Assembly (NCBI GenBank): GCA_950295325.1
Contig: OX485804.1
Location: forward strand, 2,234,001 to 2,298,000
Reading direction: 5' to 3'
DNA: 64,000 nucleotides
From: Polytrichum commune
Lineage: Eukaryota > Streptophyta > Polytrichopsida > Polytrichales > Polytrichaceae
A program made the translations under genes and the position numbers. Shown here in pieces: positions 33,960-45,574 of this stretch; the first letter of the stretch is position 1; each line of letters starts with the position of its first letter. The notes below the pieces were generated by a model that had not been told where the DNA came from, did not search any database, and saw nothing but the letters and a program-made list of their open reading frames with translations.

Positions 33960-34640
33960 GGAATTTCGGTAGGCACTTAAAACACTTGATTATATGAAAC
34001 AGGAGAATGATCATCAGGATACGGTTCTACATTTTATTAGTGGTCACAATCACAAGCACATGAAGGCTTATGAGTATCACAGGAACCTCTGCAAGAGATC
34101 AGCACAGAGCAGCAGTGCAATAGTGCAAGTCAATCGATGAAACCTTACATTGTCAAGAAATTTCAGTAGGTACCAACAACACTTGAATTATGTTCAAAAT
34201 AGGAGCGGGATCATCAGGATGCGGTTCTACATTTTCTTACTTAGTGGTCACAATCTTGGTACCGGTCCACATGCGCGCGAATGCTTATGGGCATCATAGG
34301 AACCTTTGCAGGTGATCAGCAGAGAGCAGCACTAGAATAGTACTTAGTCAAATCAAACCTGATGATTTTCTCAAAAAATTTCAGTAGGTAACAGAACACT
34401 CGAATTGTGAACATGAGAATGACCAGGACTCTGCGGTTCTATTTTTCTTCGCACAGATACTGCAACTGTGATCAGAAATGTGCAAGAGATAAGGCACAGA
34501 GCAGCATTGCAGTAGTACTACCTAGTCAATCAACTCAACCTAACATTCTGCACATGGAATATCACTAGGTCCCCAAAAACTTAATTAATGAAACACGGGC
34601 AAGATCATCAGGATGCGGTTCCACATTTCTTGTAATACTC
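33960..34640. repeat. Tandem copies of the Cys-rich gene 5' end
   Basis: A unit of about 190-200 bp that covers the signal-peptide region and upstream sequence is repeated about four times (from 33848, 34041, 34246 and 34431). Each copy keeps a GATCATCAGGATGCGGTTC-like block and an AGATCAGCA(C/G)AGAGCAGCA-like block. None of the extra copies keeps an open frame. Confidence 0.7.
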
Positions 34641-34683
34641 ATACTGCGACTAAGTGATGAGCTGAGATGGAATTGAATGTGCA

Positions 34684-34779
34684 TCACAACTGGAGTAAGC
34701 TTTTGGCCGTTCCAATACCTATGAAGAGCACCACTGCCAAAATGGCAGCAACCATGAGGGATTGCTGTGAGGCCGCCAT
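34684..34779 (-). CDS. Micro-ORF with a signal-peptide-like sequence
   Basis: A 31-codon frame on the - strand begins MAASQQSLMVAAILAVVLF and ends QL. It is almost wholly a signal-peptide-like hydrophobic helix. It lies upstream of the tandem copies of the Cys-rich gene 5' end. It may be the original first exon of a related secreted protein (ATAG-GTATTG could be a donor), a decayed copy, or a true micropeptide. Confidence 0.3.
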   Translation of the reverse strand: MAASQQSLMVAAILAVVLFIGIGTAKSLLQL

Positions 34780-35308
34780 CTACCTGCACTTGTTCGCCTC
34801 CGCAATCACAGAGGACTCTGAAGTGACATAACTTAAACAGGAAATTCAGGTGATGGAAGAAAAGTTATAAGATGAGGATCAGTGAAAGGAAACAAGATCA
34901 AGCTGGAGAGTGCGCCAAAACTTACAGCTTTTGGAGCACCAGAAAGGCAAAAAGCAGTAATTGTGCTAAAGGTCACCTTGGAGACGAGATCAGGCAACAT
35001 GAAGAGCACGTTGACTCTCGATATTTTGCTAAGTGTCCAAAAGATGGAGTAGGTAGATTTAGAAATTAGTACACAAGCAGAATGCTTCCTCAAACCTACC
35101 ACCTGGACCTTCTCCCTTCTCTAGAGCACATGTCAGAGGTTTAAAGCGGTGTTGGTTACAGCGGTGTTGGTCAAAGGTGCGTGGGTGTTCTTTGGTTCGG
35201 TTTTCATGTTCTCCAACTTCTACCGATTAGATTTTACACAACAAAACGCATTTTGCATTAGCAATTTTACGATGGAACATCTGCAAAAACCGGATTGAAA
35301 ATTGGACC

Positions 35309-35799
35309 CACAGGTAGATCACTCTAAGGCATTTTTGTGCACCACGTGCGGCTGGGTTTTTTTTGTTTTGGGGCTATTTACCTTCAAGGGCTGAATTAAA
35401 GCCTCCCTATAATTACTTAAATTTCAAAAATGGCCCATTTGTTTGCACCCTTCCATTACTTATATTGTCCAAGTCACTGCAATTTTTTGTACTCTATATT
35501 CTTTTTAAGTAATTTTGGACAGACGGAAATCCCAATTATCATCCATCCCCATGAGTCCTAAACCCATTTACATACCATACTTAACATACCTTCTAGGATT
35601 CTTATCTTCAGTCCCTATATTAATTTTACAAAAAAATAATGGCCCACATTTTATGTCCATCTAACTTACTTATAATGGGATTGTCTAAATGGCCCCTTCA
35701 TTATTTGGAATTCCTTTATAATTTTATTTCAAATGATTTTAATCCTCTCTATATTATGCCGCACGTCGTTTTTAAAATGCACTAAGTGATCTACCCGTG
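35309..35799 (+). mobile_element. hAT-type MITE, copy 1
   Basis: The 491-bp element starts CACAGGTAGATCACT and ends AGTGATCTACCCGTG. The inverted ends are imperfect over about 42 bp. It is flanked by an 8-bp duplication ATTGGACC (35301-35308 and 35800-35807), which assigns it to hAT. It has no coding capacity. Confidence 0.88.
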
Positions 35800-35807
35800 A
35801 TTGGACC

Positions 35808-36958
35808 TCCCCTTATTTAGTTATGGTTTTTGGGAAGTGCATGTTTGTTGATTTGTTAACTGGATACGTAGGTCCTCCCAAGTGTGTTCACTATTGAGTG
35901 TAGAGTAGTTGTTAATATTTGAAGATGTATCCATTCTCTTTTAAACATGTGTCTTTATGATGTTTGCTCTTTGTTCCTCACTGAACCACATACCAATCAA
36001 ATCTAGGGGTACGATTAAAAAAACGAGACCCTTAAGACCCATCTACCTTAGTATCTTCATTTTTTCATACCATTCATCTATAATGAGGATTTCACTTTTT
36101 TTTTCATACCAACATGGTATGGGTATTTGATGTTAATTTCATTTTCAATATCATTTAGGTCTATATACCATGCAAGAACCTTCATACCTCGGCAACATTG
36201 TCTTAGTATCAATTATAATGCTTTAGAATGGTATCAGCCCAAATATATATTAACTTATGTATGCAAAGATTCTCTCACCTTGGCATACCCACCATATATG
36301 ATTAACATTTTACCGGTATTGCATTTTTTGTGCCCACAAGTAGGTTCTTTGATACCTTTATTGAAGAGGGGAAATTATTTCATATGAATATACCGAGCTC
36401 ATTCATCCGACATAAAAACCTTGAAATATTAGTATGCAGCCTAGACATTCAATTTTGAAGTTGATTTGACACTAGAAGTAGTTTTAATGACCCTAAATTA
36501 GTCTACTCAAGAGCATTTGAATTGAATTGGCCAAAAACCATTAGGATCAGGTTTTCATGTTGGACAATGAGAGGTACACTTGCATTCGATAATTCCCCTG
36601 AGCTCTCCCAGATCAGTTGGCATTCAATTTCACTTCCACCTCAGCCGCGTAGTGTGGTGTGGCATGAATCGCATGGACTACAGATCAACTCATACCTTCA
36701 GTGTCTGGGGAGATTTTTGGGCATAATCGGTTGAGTCCTATTTTTAAGATTGGTTGCATGTTGACATCTTTCAGTTTTCTTCATTAAATTGAGGAATAGT
36801 CTGCAAATACCTCTAAATCAGCCAGTAAATTTCCTGAAGTTTTGAATTTGTATTGGTTGTTTCTCAAACTCAACTGGGTCATCTGTAGCTGGCACAATGC
36901 CCAAGAAGTGTTTGGCATAGTCGGTCAAGATCCTAGTGATTCTAAATCCAACCGGTTA
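35808..36958. other. Spacer between MITE and SINE with dispersed repeat copy 2
   Basis: AT-rich DNA without a gene. The part from about 36720 to 36958 is a diverged copy of the repeat at 25534 (GTTGCATGTTGACATC core) and ends in the SINE target site. Confidence 0.45.
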
Positions 36959-37142
36959 TGGTCCGAGATGACCTTAAACTACCGGGTGATGGTAGAGGGA
37001 TACCCAAATCTCAAGGAACAGGTTGGCGGTTCGAATCCCGGCTGTGAAATCTCCTCTCTACTTGACGGAAAACTTGCCAGGTGGTCAACTGCCTCCTGTG
37101 CTTGGCGTTGGCCTGTTGGCCTTCTGTCTCAAAAAAAAATAA
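36959..37142 (+). mobile_element. tRNA-derived SINE, copy 2
   Basis: This copy differs from copy 1 at only a handful of positions. It is flanked by a 15-bp duplication with one mismatch (AAATCCAACCGGTTA at 36944-36958 and AAATCCAACTGGTTA at 37143-37157). It inserted into a member of the dispersed repeat family that also occurs at 25534 and 56720. Confidence 0.85.
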
Positions 37143-37580
37143 AAATCCAACTGGTTACATGTTGACACCTTCCAGTTTTGTTTTATTCATTTGAGGTATA
37201 TTTATATTATAGATTCCTCTAAAATGATCGGTAATTCTCCTGAAGTCTCCAACTTCAACCGGTTATTTTTCAAACTCAACCGGTTCATCTATAACTGATT
37301 GTTGTGTCTTCCCGAGCAGTGAGTTGGCAGTTCTCCCCGTTCACTGGATCCCTTAAGCACCCCAAATTTGTTGACACATGTGGTCAACCACCTTGCCTTT
37401 GTATAGGGTTAGGTCAAACTCTCATCTTGCAATCAAGCGGAGGTCACACTCCCAAAACCGGAGGTTTTCATAAAAAGCCATCTCGGACTGGAGAGGGGAA
37501 ATCGGATGTTTTGAAACTTGCAATCACACTACATGTGCAAATGAGCCACCATGTCCATTAGTTTAACGACATGTAGAGGG

Positions 37581-38083
37581 CACAGGTAGATCACTTAGTG
37601 CATCTTAAAAACGACGTGCGGCATAATATAGAGAGGATTAATATCATTTGAAATAAAAATTATAAAGGAATTCCAAATAATGAAGGGGCCATTAAATTTA
37701 GACAATCCCATTATAAGTAAGTTAAATGGACATAAAACATGGGCCATTATTTTTTTTGTAAAATTAATATAGGGGCCGAAGATAAGGATCCTAGAAGGTG
37801 TGTTTAGTATGGTATGTAAATGGGTTTAGGACTCACGGGGATGGATGATAATTGGGATTTCTGTATGTCCAAAATTACTTAAAAAGAATATAGAGTACAA
37901 GAAATTGCAGTGATTTGGAAAATATAAGTAATGGAAGGGTGCAAACAAATGGGCCATTTTTGAAATTTAAGTAATTATAGGGAGGCTTTAATTCAGCCCT
38001 TGAAGGTAAATAGCCCCAAAACAAAACAAAAAAACCCCAGCCGCACGTGGTGCACAAAAATGCCTTAGAGTGATCTACCCGTG
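37581..38083 (-). mobile_element. hAT-type MITE, copy 2, inverted
   Basis: This is a second copy of the MITE at 35309, in reverse orientation and 503 bp long. It is flanked by the 8-bp duplication GTAGAGGG (37573-37580 and 38084-38091). The two copies are close in sequence over their whole length. Confidence 0.88.
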
Positions 38084-38091
38084 GTAGAGGG

Positions 38092-39004
38092 TTGAAGAGC
38101 GGCAACGTCCAACACACATGAACCATGCAGTTTGACCATATACTAATGATTTTACTTGGTTTTCATCCCTCTTCCTCTATTCCAAATTGAAATATCTAAA
38201 AATGATTACTTGATTTCCATCATCTTCTCTATTTGAGTTTCTCAAAAAAAATTAAGAATCACTCCTATAATACCATGGAGGAGGAAGGTCATTGGAAGTT
38301 CTCTCTCCATCACTCATGATTTGTCTTTGTCTTCATGGACCCTCTTGAGTTATTTGTTGCTTTTTGTTCCATCATTGTTGATGGCATGGAACAAGTTCAC
38401 ATTTTGATTTTTTTTTCTCATGGCCTTTGGTTCCAAATATGAGTTGGAAACAGTGGTTGGAAAAGTTTTTTAGGGAGCTTTGCGTGTGGAACATTTGCTA
38501 GATTGGTTGCAACCATGGTCAAGTGGAGAACTCCTGAACCTTGTATAGGTTTATGTGAAAGTGATTCCAAAATATATATTAACTTTGAATTTTTTAGGAA
38601 AAAATCATAAATAATTTAAGGAAAAACATTGATCTACAAAGTCAAGCAATTTATGTTGACAAAAATAATTTCAAGAAAATAACATCATATTAGGTCATTT
38701 TAGACTTTTATGACATTTAGAGACATTTACATATATAAAAACATAGAAAATTTCATTTAAATATTAGGGAAATGTGTGTGAAACTCATACATGTGAACAT
38801 TTAAGAGTGGAGATCTACATCGATCTATGAAGGGATAACTTGATGAAGAACTCATATACAGATGGTTTTGGTAGGACAACCCAAACATGAAACAATATTG
38901 GAAGAGAAAGGAGATATTCATGTATCTATCGCCTATTGTAATCCATGTTTTCGGGCATAGAGAAGAGGACTGTCACAACCCTGGGACAATGCACATTTTG
39001 GACT
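38092..39004. other. AT-rich left flank of the 16.5-kb transposon
   Basis: No gene or repeat recognised. The sequence just before the element, ending at 39004, joins in register with that after 55556 once one AGGA is removed, giving the predicted empty site. Confidence 0.4.
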
Positions 39005-39008
39005 AGGA

Positions 39009-39036
39009 AACACTATATTCGTTATTTGGAGACTTT
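39009..39036 (+). repeat. Left terminal inverted repeat of the 16.5-kb element
   Basis: 28 bp, a perfect inverted match to 55525-55552. It begins AACACTATATTCG and ends GGAGACTTT. It is preceded by AGGA. Confidence 0.85.
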
Positions 39037-39342
39037 TTGTTAATTTTGAGACTATTTAAGGACGTGGCTTTCACATTTATAGGAATGAATACACTACAAA
39101 TATGCTATGTTCCCAATATGGAAACAAATATGAAACTCAAATGCATGTAATTACACATATAAAAATAGGGAAATGGGACAATTACAACATTTGCATATAG
39201 GAAATGGATATCATATTCATTGAAGAGGGTCAAAATACAAAATGCAAGTGGAATATCCACTATTAGGCCAAAGCCCTAGAAACACAAATCCACATCTATA
39301 TGTATTTTAATATAGCCTATACATTTGGACCATGAATAGGCG

Positions 39343-42300
39343 TCACTCTTTTGTTTTTGAAATACTATTATTAGCCTTTGCGGCCGTTTCTTTTTCTTTT
39401 GCTTTCATGGCGTCCATGGCTCTAAATATCTCGGCTCCGCGACTGTAACCTTGTTTATTCCCATTCCCAGCCCTCGAATATATGCCATTTTCCCATATTG
39501 GCCGACCCCCTACCGAATAAGTGGAATACGAACGTGTTTGGGAAACCGAACGTCTTGCACTCTTTCGTAGGGCCAAACAACGATCAGACTCGCAAGTCGC
39601 AGTCTTCAGTGTTCGCCTATCCAATGACGGAGTGGAGGATGCACGTCCCACATCCATGTATATTGGGGTCTGAAACAATGACCATAAATATATATAACGA
39701 CGTGGGTTAATATAAGTTACGGATGTAAGTCCGAAAAACCCAAGAATTTGAAATGCACTAAATTAATATGCGGACATCATGAACGAAAAACTTGAGAATG
39801 CCAATAGTGGGGCACCTTGGCCTTCGGGGCGGCGGTTTGATCTTCAGGGACATCGAGGGGAGTAGACACAAGCACAACCGGGACGTTCGTAAAGGCCGGG
39901 ACATCAATGTGGGGTTCATCCATGCAAAGACGCCTGGTCGACCGTGGGTTTCGAACGTGCTTCTCATTGCGGAGGGGAGATGGGGATGGGGGTAGAGCGT
40001 AATTGAGCTTTGCAACCTTTGGAGGAGGGCTATCGACAACTCCGTCTTCGAACCCCGAGTCTTTGGAGTAATCCACGGCAGAGGCGGCATCGACGGCCGA
40101 AAATTGAAATAGTGAAGGCATTGAAACGTCGGTCACACCAATGGAAGGGGAGCTGGGGCCCGGCTGAGATGTAGACATGCCATGTCCGAGACTTTGGGAT
40201 GCTTGGTGAGGCAACTAAGGCACAAAAATACATTTACAAAATAAGGAGAGAAATGTTAGATATAAACATGGAGAGTCCAAGTACGGAGCCAAAAAGTATC
40301 AAAGTTCTCATACCAATTTATTGAGTTCAGCAAAGCCGTACAACCTCCTAAATTCTGTATCTCTTGGGCCTAGAGGTCTATTGCCAATACGATTTGAGAG
40401 GACAAAATCCGGGACACTTCCGGAGTGATGGGCAAGCCTTCTAATGTAGGGTCCTAATTCTAACTCTAGGAAGTTGTCGTTTCTATCGCCCTCCCAAGGG
40501 TTCGGGAAAATGCAGTTGCCCGGGGGGTTGAGAACGCTCTTCGCCGGGCTGTCGTCAATGAGGAGCGTGTTCTCCGGAGTGGGCCAATAACCTTGGGGGA
40601 CCCCCTCCAACATTGGGACGCCCACCCAGAGGTTCTTCCTCAGCACCTTAAGGAATTGAGGTCCGCGGCCTCCTCCAACCTTGGGTACAATGTTGCCGCT
40701 ACGGTCATAAAGGTCATCGCAGTGTTCTTGACCGAGAAGCAAGCACGGCATTGCGAGTTCTCAGAAAAGGAAACTGACGACGGCCTTCGTGTTGTCCATC
40801 AGCATGGAGCTCCAGATGATGACATGGGCCAAGCCGAGGACCTCACGAAGGAAGCACCTCAAGCCGGGCCGGACGCGCACAACCTTCTTGTTAATTAGTG
40901 TATCGAAGCGCCCGCCGTAATCCATGTCTTGTGGAGTACGGTAGGGACCCTTGGACGCACTATTGGAGATATGTGTGGATTGACAAAGCACGCCATTGAG
41001 GTCAAATATTATGAAGTTTTTCCTCATAATATGGCTTGGTCTTTCGGCGGGGTGGCGACATATCTCCGACGGACCCTGTGATGGCACATACTACCTAGGT
41101 GAATGGCACTACCCAGGAAAACCAAATGACAAGCATGCAAAAACGCAACAAAGAAATGCGAGGCAACAAGTATCCGAAGAACTATGCAGTTCAAAAAATT
41201 GTATTAATGTGTTTGGTGATATACATTTCGCGAATAATTTACATTGTCACTAAAGGTCTCTCCTAAGATTAATTGAGCCTACACTAGCAAAATTGGATCC
41301 GCCGCCGCGGGCGAAGTCGAGATTCGAACTCGAAAATATGCACACGCCACGAAAGCTGGCTGACTGGGAACTTACGGACGCGCGTCCGTAAAGAGGGAGG
41401 CATGCTCAAAGGTTGATTACCTCTTTAGCGGTGAGTTCCTCGCCGGCAGTGCCTCCCTCACCAGGCCCAGTTGCGGGGCCAGGTTCCGGACGCGCGTCCG
41501 TAAATTCGCCCTGCGTGTCTTCCACCACCAACAAATCGGCTCCACATGCTTGCAACGCTTGCGTGCCCACGAAAGGTTGATCCTCATGCGAGGAGTCTTG
41601 GCCCCCCCGCATATGTACATCTTCATCGGCGAGGGGGGCGTCGCCCATGTTGACATCTTCATCGTCTCCTATGGCGGGAGGGGAGGGCTCTGGAGCGGCA
41701 GCAACCTGGGGAGGGGGCGGGACAACCAACGCGGGGGCCGTATAGGTGTGCTCCGGTATGTACACCATGTGGCTGCTAGAAGGAGTGCGCACCAGAACGG
41801 GGGGCACGGACATGGCGGGCTCGGGCGCTGCATACACCACCTGGGGTCTTGCCTGCAAGCTTGCCATCATGCTCATGAATTGTTGGCTTTGAGCCAAGAA
41901 TTGTTGATTTTGAGCCATGAGGTCGGCGTGCCTCCGAGCAGACTCCAACCTAGCTTGCTCCATCTCAGCTTGGATGGCGGCCATCTTCCTGGCGTGCTCT
42001 TCGTTGGCCTCCCGGAGCCACATGTCAAGCTCTTCCTTCATCCTCTTCTCCATCTTCTCGTCCAGCTCGGAGACGGACATGGGCTCTCTCTTCACCTTGC
42101 CTGGCTCAGAAGGCAAGGCGGAGATGGAAGCGTACAACCTCACCTCATCCTCGTCTTCATCTGAGAGTTCCAAGACGGCGCCTTCGGGGTATTCGTTGTA
42201 AGGCGTCTTGTTCCTCTGCCGCCGGCTTGCACGGTAGGAGTCGATATCGGGCCTCGATATCAACTCTAGCATATCTCTACCTTCCATGGGCGGGAGCGCC

Positions 42301-45300
42301 GCCTGCTCACTGGGCTCTCCCCCACCAGAGGACGCCGTGCATCGGGTTTCTGCAGCAAGGTCCGCATCCCTCTCCGCCATAAGCCTTGCAGCACGAGATG
42401 GCCCCGCAGTGGAAGGAAGCCCAACTCGAGAAGTGGGAGTCCCAAAGGGTGATAGACTAGGCGTATTATGAGGCACCCGAATTGGAGTGACGTTGGGCTG
42501 CGCCTCCTCTGCATCCATGTCGTCTTCACCCAGGAGATACGCCACGCGATACACTGGATGACGAGCAAGACCGCGCAAGTCTTCCTGCCTGGAGGGCTGT
42601 CCCCTTGGAGACATTGGATCATCGTCTCCATCGCTGCCCCACCCGCCTGCATGAGAAGGCTCCTCTCTAGAGGCAAGAGGAACAACAGGATGTGGGGTAA
42701 TGATATCCAAGAAGTCATTGAGATCCATTTTCTCTGCAAGCTTCCTGTGATCTTTGCACTCATCCATGTCGCCAACCCCCACAAACGAGTTAACCTGCAA
42801 CCCAAGCATCTGCACCAAATAAAAAAAGTTAGTGGATTGTTGGTATCAAGATTGAATTGACGGGGAAGATGGACATACAAACATGATGCAGTGTGCATTT
42901 TACGGACGTGCGTCCGTAAAATGCACACTGGGTTAGGTTTGATAACTTTACGGCCGCGCGGCCGTAAATATGCACTGCACCGCGGCCGCAAAGTTGAAAT
43001 GAACTAGGTGGTTAAACTTTACGGTCGCGCGGCCATAAAGTTGCATCAGGTGGAGGCATGAAAGTTTTTTTAAGTACTTACCAATGCCGCATAAACAAAT
43101 TTGGTCCCCCCGAAGACGTTGTACACTGTCTCACTCATCACAGTCACAGCCTTCAATACTCCTATGTAAAAGTCCATTCGGAGCTCGGTTGCCGGGCAGA
43201 TTGCGAACATCGCCTCGTCCATTAGCTCCTTGGGGTGTGGAGGCGGCAACTGGTAAATTTTCTTGAACACGCTCTTCGCCTTTACAGGCAAACGCCCACT
43301 TGGCAAAGACTTCCGTGTCAAGAAATAGAGACATATAGCGCCGACCTGCTTTACCCCCCTTGCTTCTTCGATGACGGCGATGCCTTCCGTCTTCGCGGGG
43401 ACGTATGTGCTGTGGAAGATATTGTATTCGAGATCCATCGTCGAGTTGTATAGGTCGACGACCGCTGCGGATCTCTCTTGGTCCACAATCCACAGCCACA
43501 CGTTTGGCTCCAGAAGTGCAGGGGACCGAAAGCTCTTGAAAGATTTCAGGAAGCTGTCGTAGAAAGGGGTCCCCGGAGGAGGTTGTTTCCAAGAATTTGG
43601 AAATGCACGGAAATCAAAGATAGCAAAAGGACAACCCCGGGGGTCATCTCTCACAGTGGCCCGCGAAGCATGGGTGTCCCACTTGCCGAACTTGAATTGT
43701 GATGTCACAGCGCAAAACCTCGCGACACCCTCGAATTTGGCATTCTTCTTTCTATCGAGGAAGTGTTTATATAAAGTTGTCTCCCTTTCGTCGATAGAAC
43801 CTTTCTTCTCGTTCTTCCTTGAGCGCTGGGCCAAGAACGGAGATGCTGCTCTTATCAATGCCTTCATTAAGACGCCATTGATGTGGTATGCTATTTTCAA
43901 TCCCCTCCAGTTGTCCCACACAATGTCACCATCTGCATCCGTAAGGTTGTAGGCGGGTACCAATTTGCCTATCTCCCTCATAGCCAATGTCTTCTTCTTC
44001 CTGTATTCGCACCATTCCTTAATATGGTACGTTGAAGGCTTCATAAACCTTGGTCGTTTGAGGAAGATTTTTGGATACGGCGCTGTCCTTCTCGGAGTCT
44101 CCTTAAGAAGGTGTTCTGCCGCCTTGCAAAGCTCGGCATCGAGCAACCCTTGGAGGGGACGGAAGAACTCTTTGAGGATTGGAGGCACCTTAATCTTCAG
44201 GTCCTCTTTGTACTTCTTCTCCGTCTCAAGGTTGATGAGTTCTCCGTTGCTGTGTGCATGGAAGACGCGCATCCAGATAGCCCAGGTCCTACCCGACGAA
44301 GTGATGAGCTTCAGTTCGCCCTTTAGATCTTGCACTGTCTTCATGCCGCTTTGCTTCATGTCAATGCTTGAGAACTTCGTCACAATCGCACTGCTGAATG
44401 CCTGCAAGTAGAGAAACAAATGAGTTGTTGAAATGAGATCAAAAAATGGAATGAGAACCGTCTAGTTTACGGACGCGCGTCCGTAAACTTGGAGCACACA
44501 AAGAATAAAGGGAAAGTTTACAGAAAGAGTGAAGGAGAATTTACGGACGCGCGTCCGTAAATTCATTTGGGAATATTACCTGCCATTTGGGATTCTTGAC
44601 GACTGCGTTGTCCCTCTCTTTTGGTGGACAGCCGTGCTCCTCCCACAAGGTCCTACCAGCCACGATGTTGGCTGCCCATGACGCCTCAAACGCTTTGATT
44701 TTGTTTGTCTGGTTGAGGAAGGCAGATATGGCGATGAGTTGATTGGAGTCCTCTGAATGCACGAGAAGTGCCTTCCAATATCGGATTGTGGGTTTCAGAG
44801 GGCTCTTCCAATTATCGTCTGCGAGGAGAGTTTTTGCCGCTTCCACGCTATGTTGGCCGTCCACGATGTAGAATTCCCCTTGCTTAATAATTGGCCAATG
44901 TTCTGGTGTGACCTCCACGATTGGATCCTTTGGGGTCACACATATGGTCTGCCGGTCAGCTTTCGGGTTGTTCATGATGTTGTTCATCTGCCACCAGTCG
45001 TTCAGAAACGACTTTCTTCTTCCTTTTCCCCTTTTTGGACTCTAGGACTGCCCCATTCACTCTCGTGACATTGTTGGGGAGTCTTCCAAGCCGCTTACCC
45101 GTCCAAGGTGCATTGCATGCATAGTCTTGGAATTCAGTTGCAAGATTGAAGCAACCCGCATCCGGGCTGCCATTTTCGCATTCAGCCTTGTGGAATGGAT
45201 GTCTGTGCTCATGAAGAAGAATTGTGACTCTGTCATCTTGTTTTTCAAGATCTATGACGACATAGTCACCTTGGGCCACTGCACACTCTACTGACCAATT

Positions 45301-45531
45301 TTTAACTCTAACCCATTTATCTACGTCTATATCTTTGGTATTCATTTGATACCCAAATCTAAGTACGAATGTGTCATTCTCAAGTTTCTCTACGTAAACT
45401 GTCCAGTTGTCTACTGTGTCTTCGACTGGCTTGTAGTGATCGTTGTGGCTTATATCTTTGATGGCGGGTGGAAGTGGAGGCGGAAGAAACTCAAATGTCT
45501 GGTCAATTGCAGGTCTTTTTGTAGATGCCAT
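39343..45531 (-). CDS. Six-exon gene: DGQH (ParB/Srx-like) plus FCP1/HAD-like protein
   Basis: The coding exons are A 45531-44580, B 44401-43082, C 42809-41421, D 41075-40314, E 40214-39816 and F 39669-39343. All junctions are GT-AG and phase 0, and B-F are exact multiples of three. The ATG at 45531 follows a leader-intron acceptor (TTGCATTTGCAG). The product has about 1,700 residues. Exon A holds an unknown N-terminal domain and then FYIVDGQHSVEAAK (about 44861), like the DGxHR core of ParB/sulfiredoxin folds. B is a large unknown domain. C is coiled coil and Pro-rich. D carries an FCP1/HAD-like domain with FDLNGVLC (about 41003) and LLIDDSPAK (about 40556); the second Asp of the DxD pair is Asn, as in some plant HAD proteins. 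E-F are low complexity. Exon A needs a 1-nt frame change near 45000-45050, and D has TGA at 40761-40763, so this copy is probably inactive. Confidence 0.65.
41372..41391. repeat. Palindrome, intron C-D
   Basis: A perfect TTACGGACGCGCGTCCGTAA, 30 bp inside the intron from the exon C donor of the leftward gene. Confidence 0.9.
41485..41505. repeat. Exonised palindrome in exon C
   Basis: A near-perfect copy of the same palindrome lies within the coding part of exon C. On the - strand it codes FTDARP, the residues that read-through of intronic copies would also give. It is the only copy found inside a coding exon. Confidence 0.8.
42889..43039. repeat. Three palindromes in intron B-C
   Basis: The first (42889-42930) has two 20-bp arms around a 2-nt centre, beginning CAGTGTGCATTTTACGGACG. 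The second (42947-42968) has GGCC in place of GGAC, with the matching change in the other arm. The third (43018-43039) is imperfect. A half-copy lies at about 42978-42993. Confidence 0.85.
44465..44564. repeat. Two palindromes in intron A-B
   Basis: A 24-bp copy (44465-44488, arms starting GTTTACGGACGC) and a 28-bp copy (44537-44564, arms starting GAATTTACGGACGC). Both are perfect palindromes. The second starts 16 bp from the exon A donor. Confidence 0.9.
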
Positions 45532-45574
45532 CTGCAAATGCAAAAAACAATGCTTAGCATCATGATTAATGTCA

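Noticed and set aside
39009-39036. CACTA superfamily assignment from the CACTA inside the TIR
   Set aside because: The shared TIR starts two bases earlier, the flanks give a 4-bp rather than a 3-bp duplication, and the genes are not CACTA-type.
41300-41365. Possible tRNA gene on - (T-arm-like GAGTTCGAATCTCGA)
   Set aside because: Only the T arm is convincing; acceptor and anticodon stems do not pair, and it lies in an intron. At most a SINE relic.
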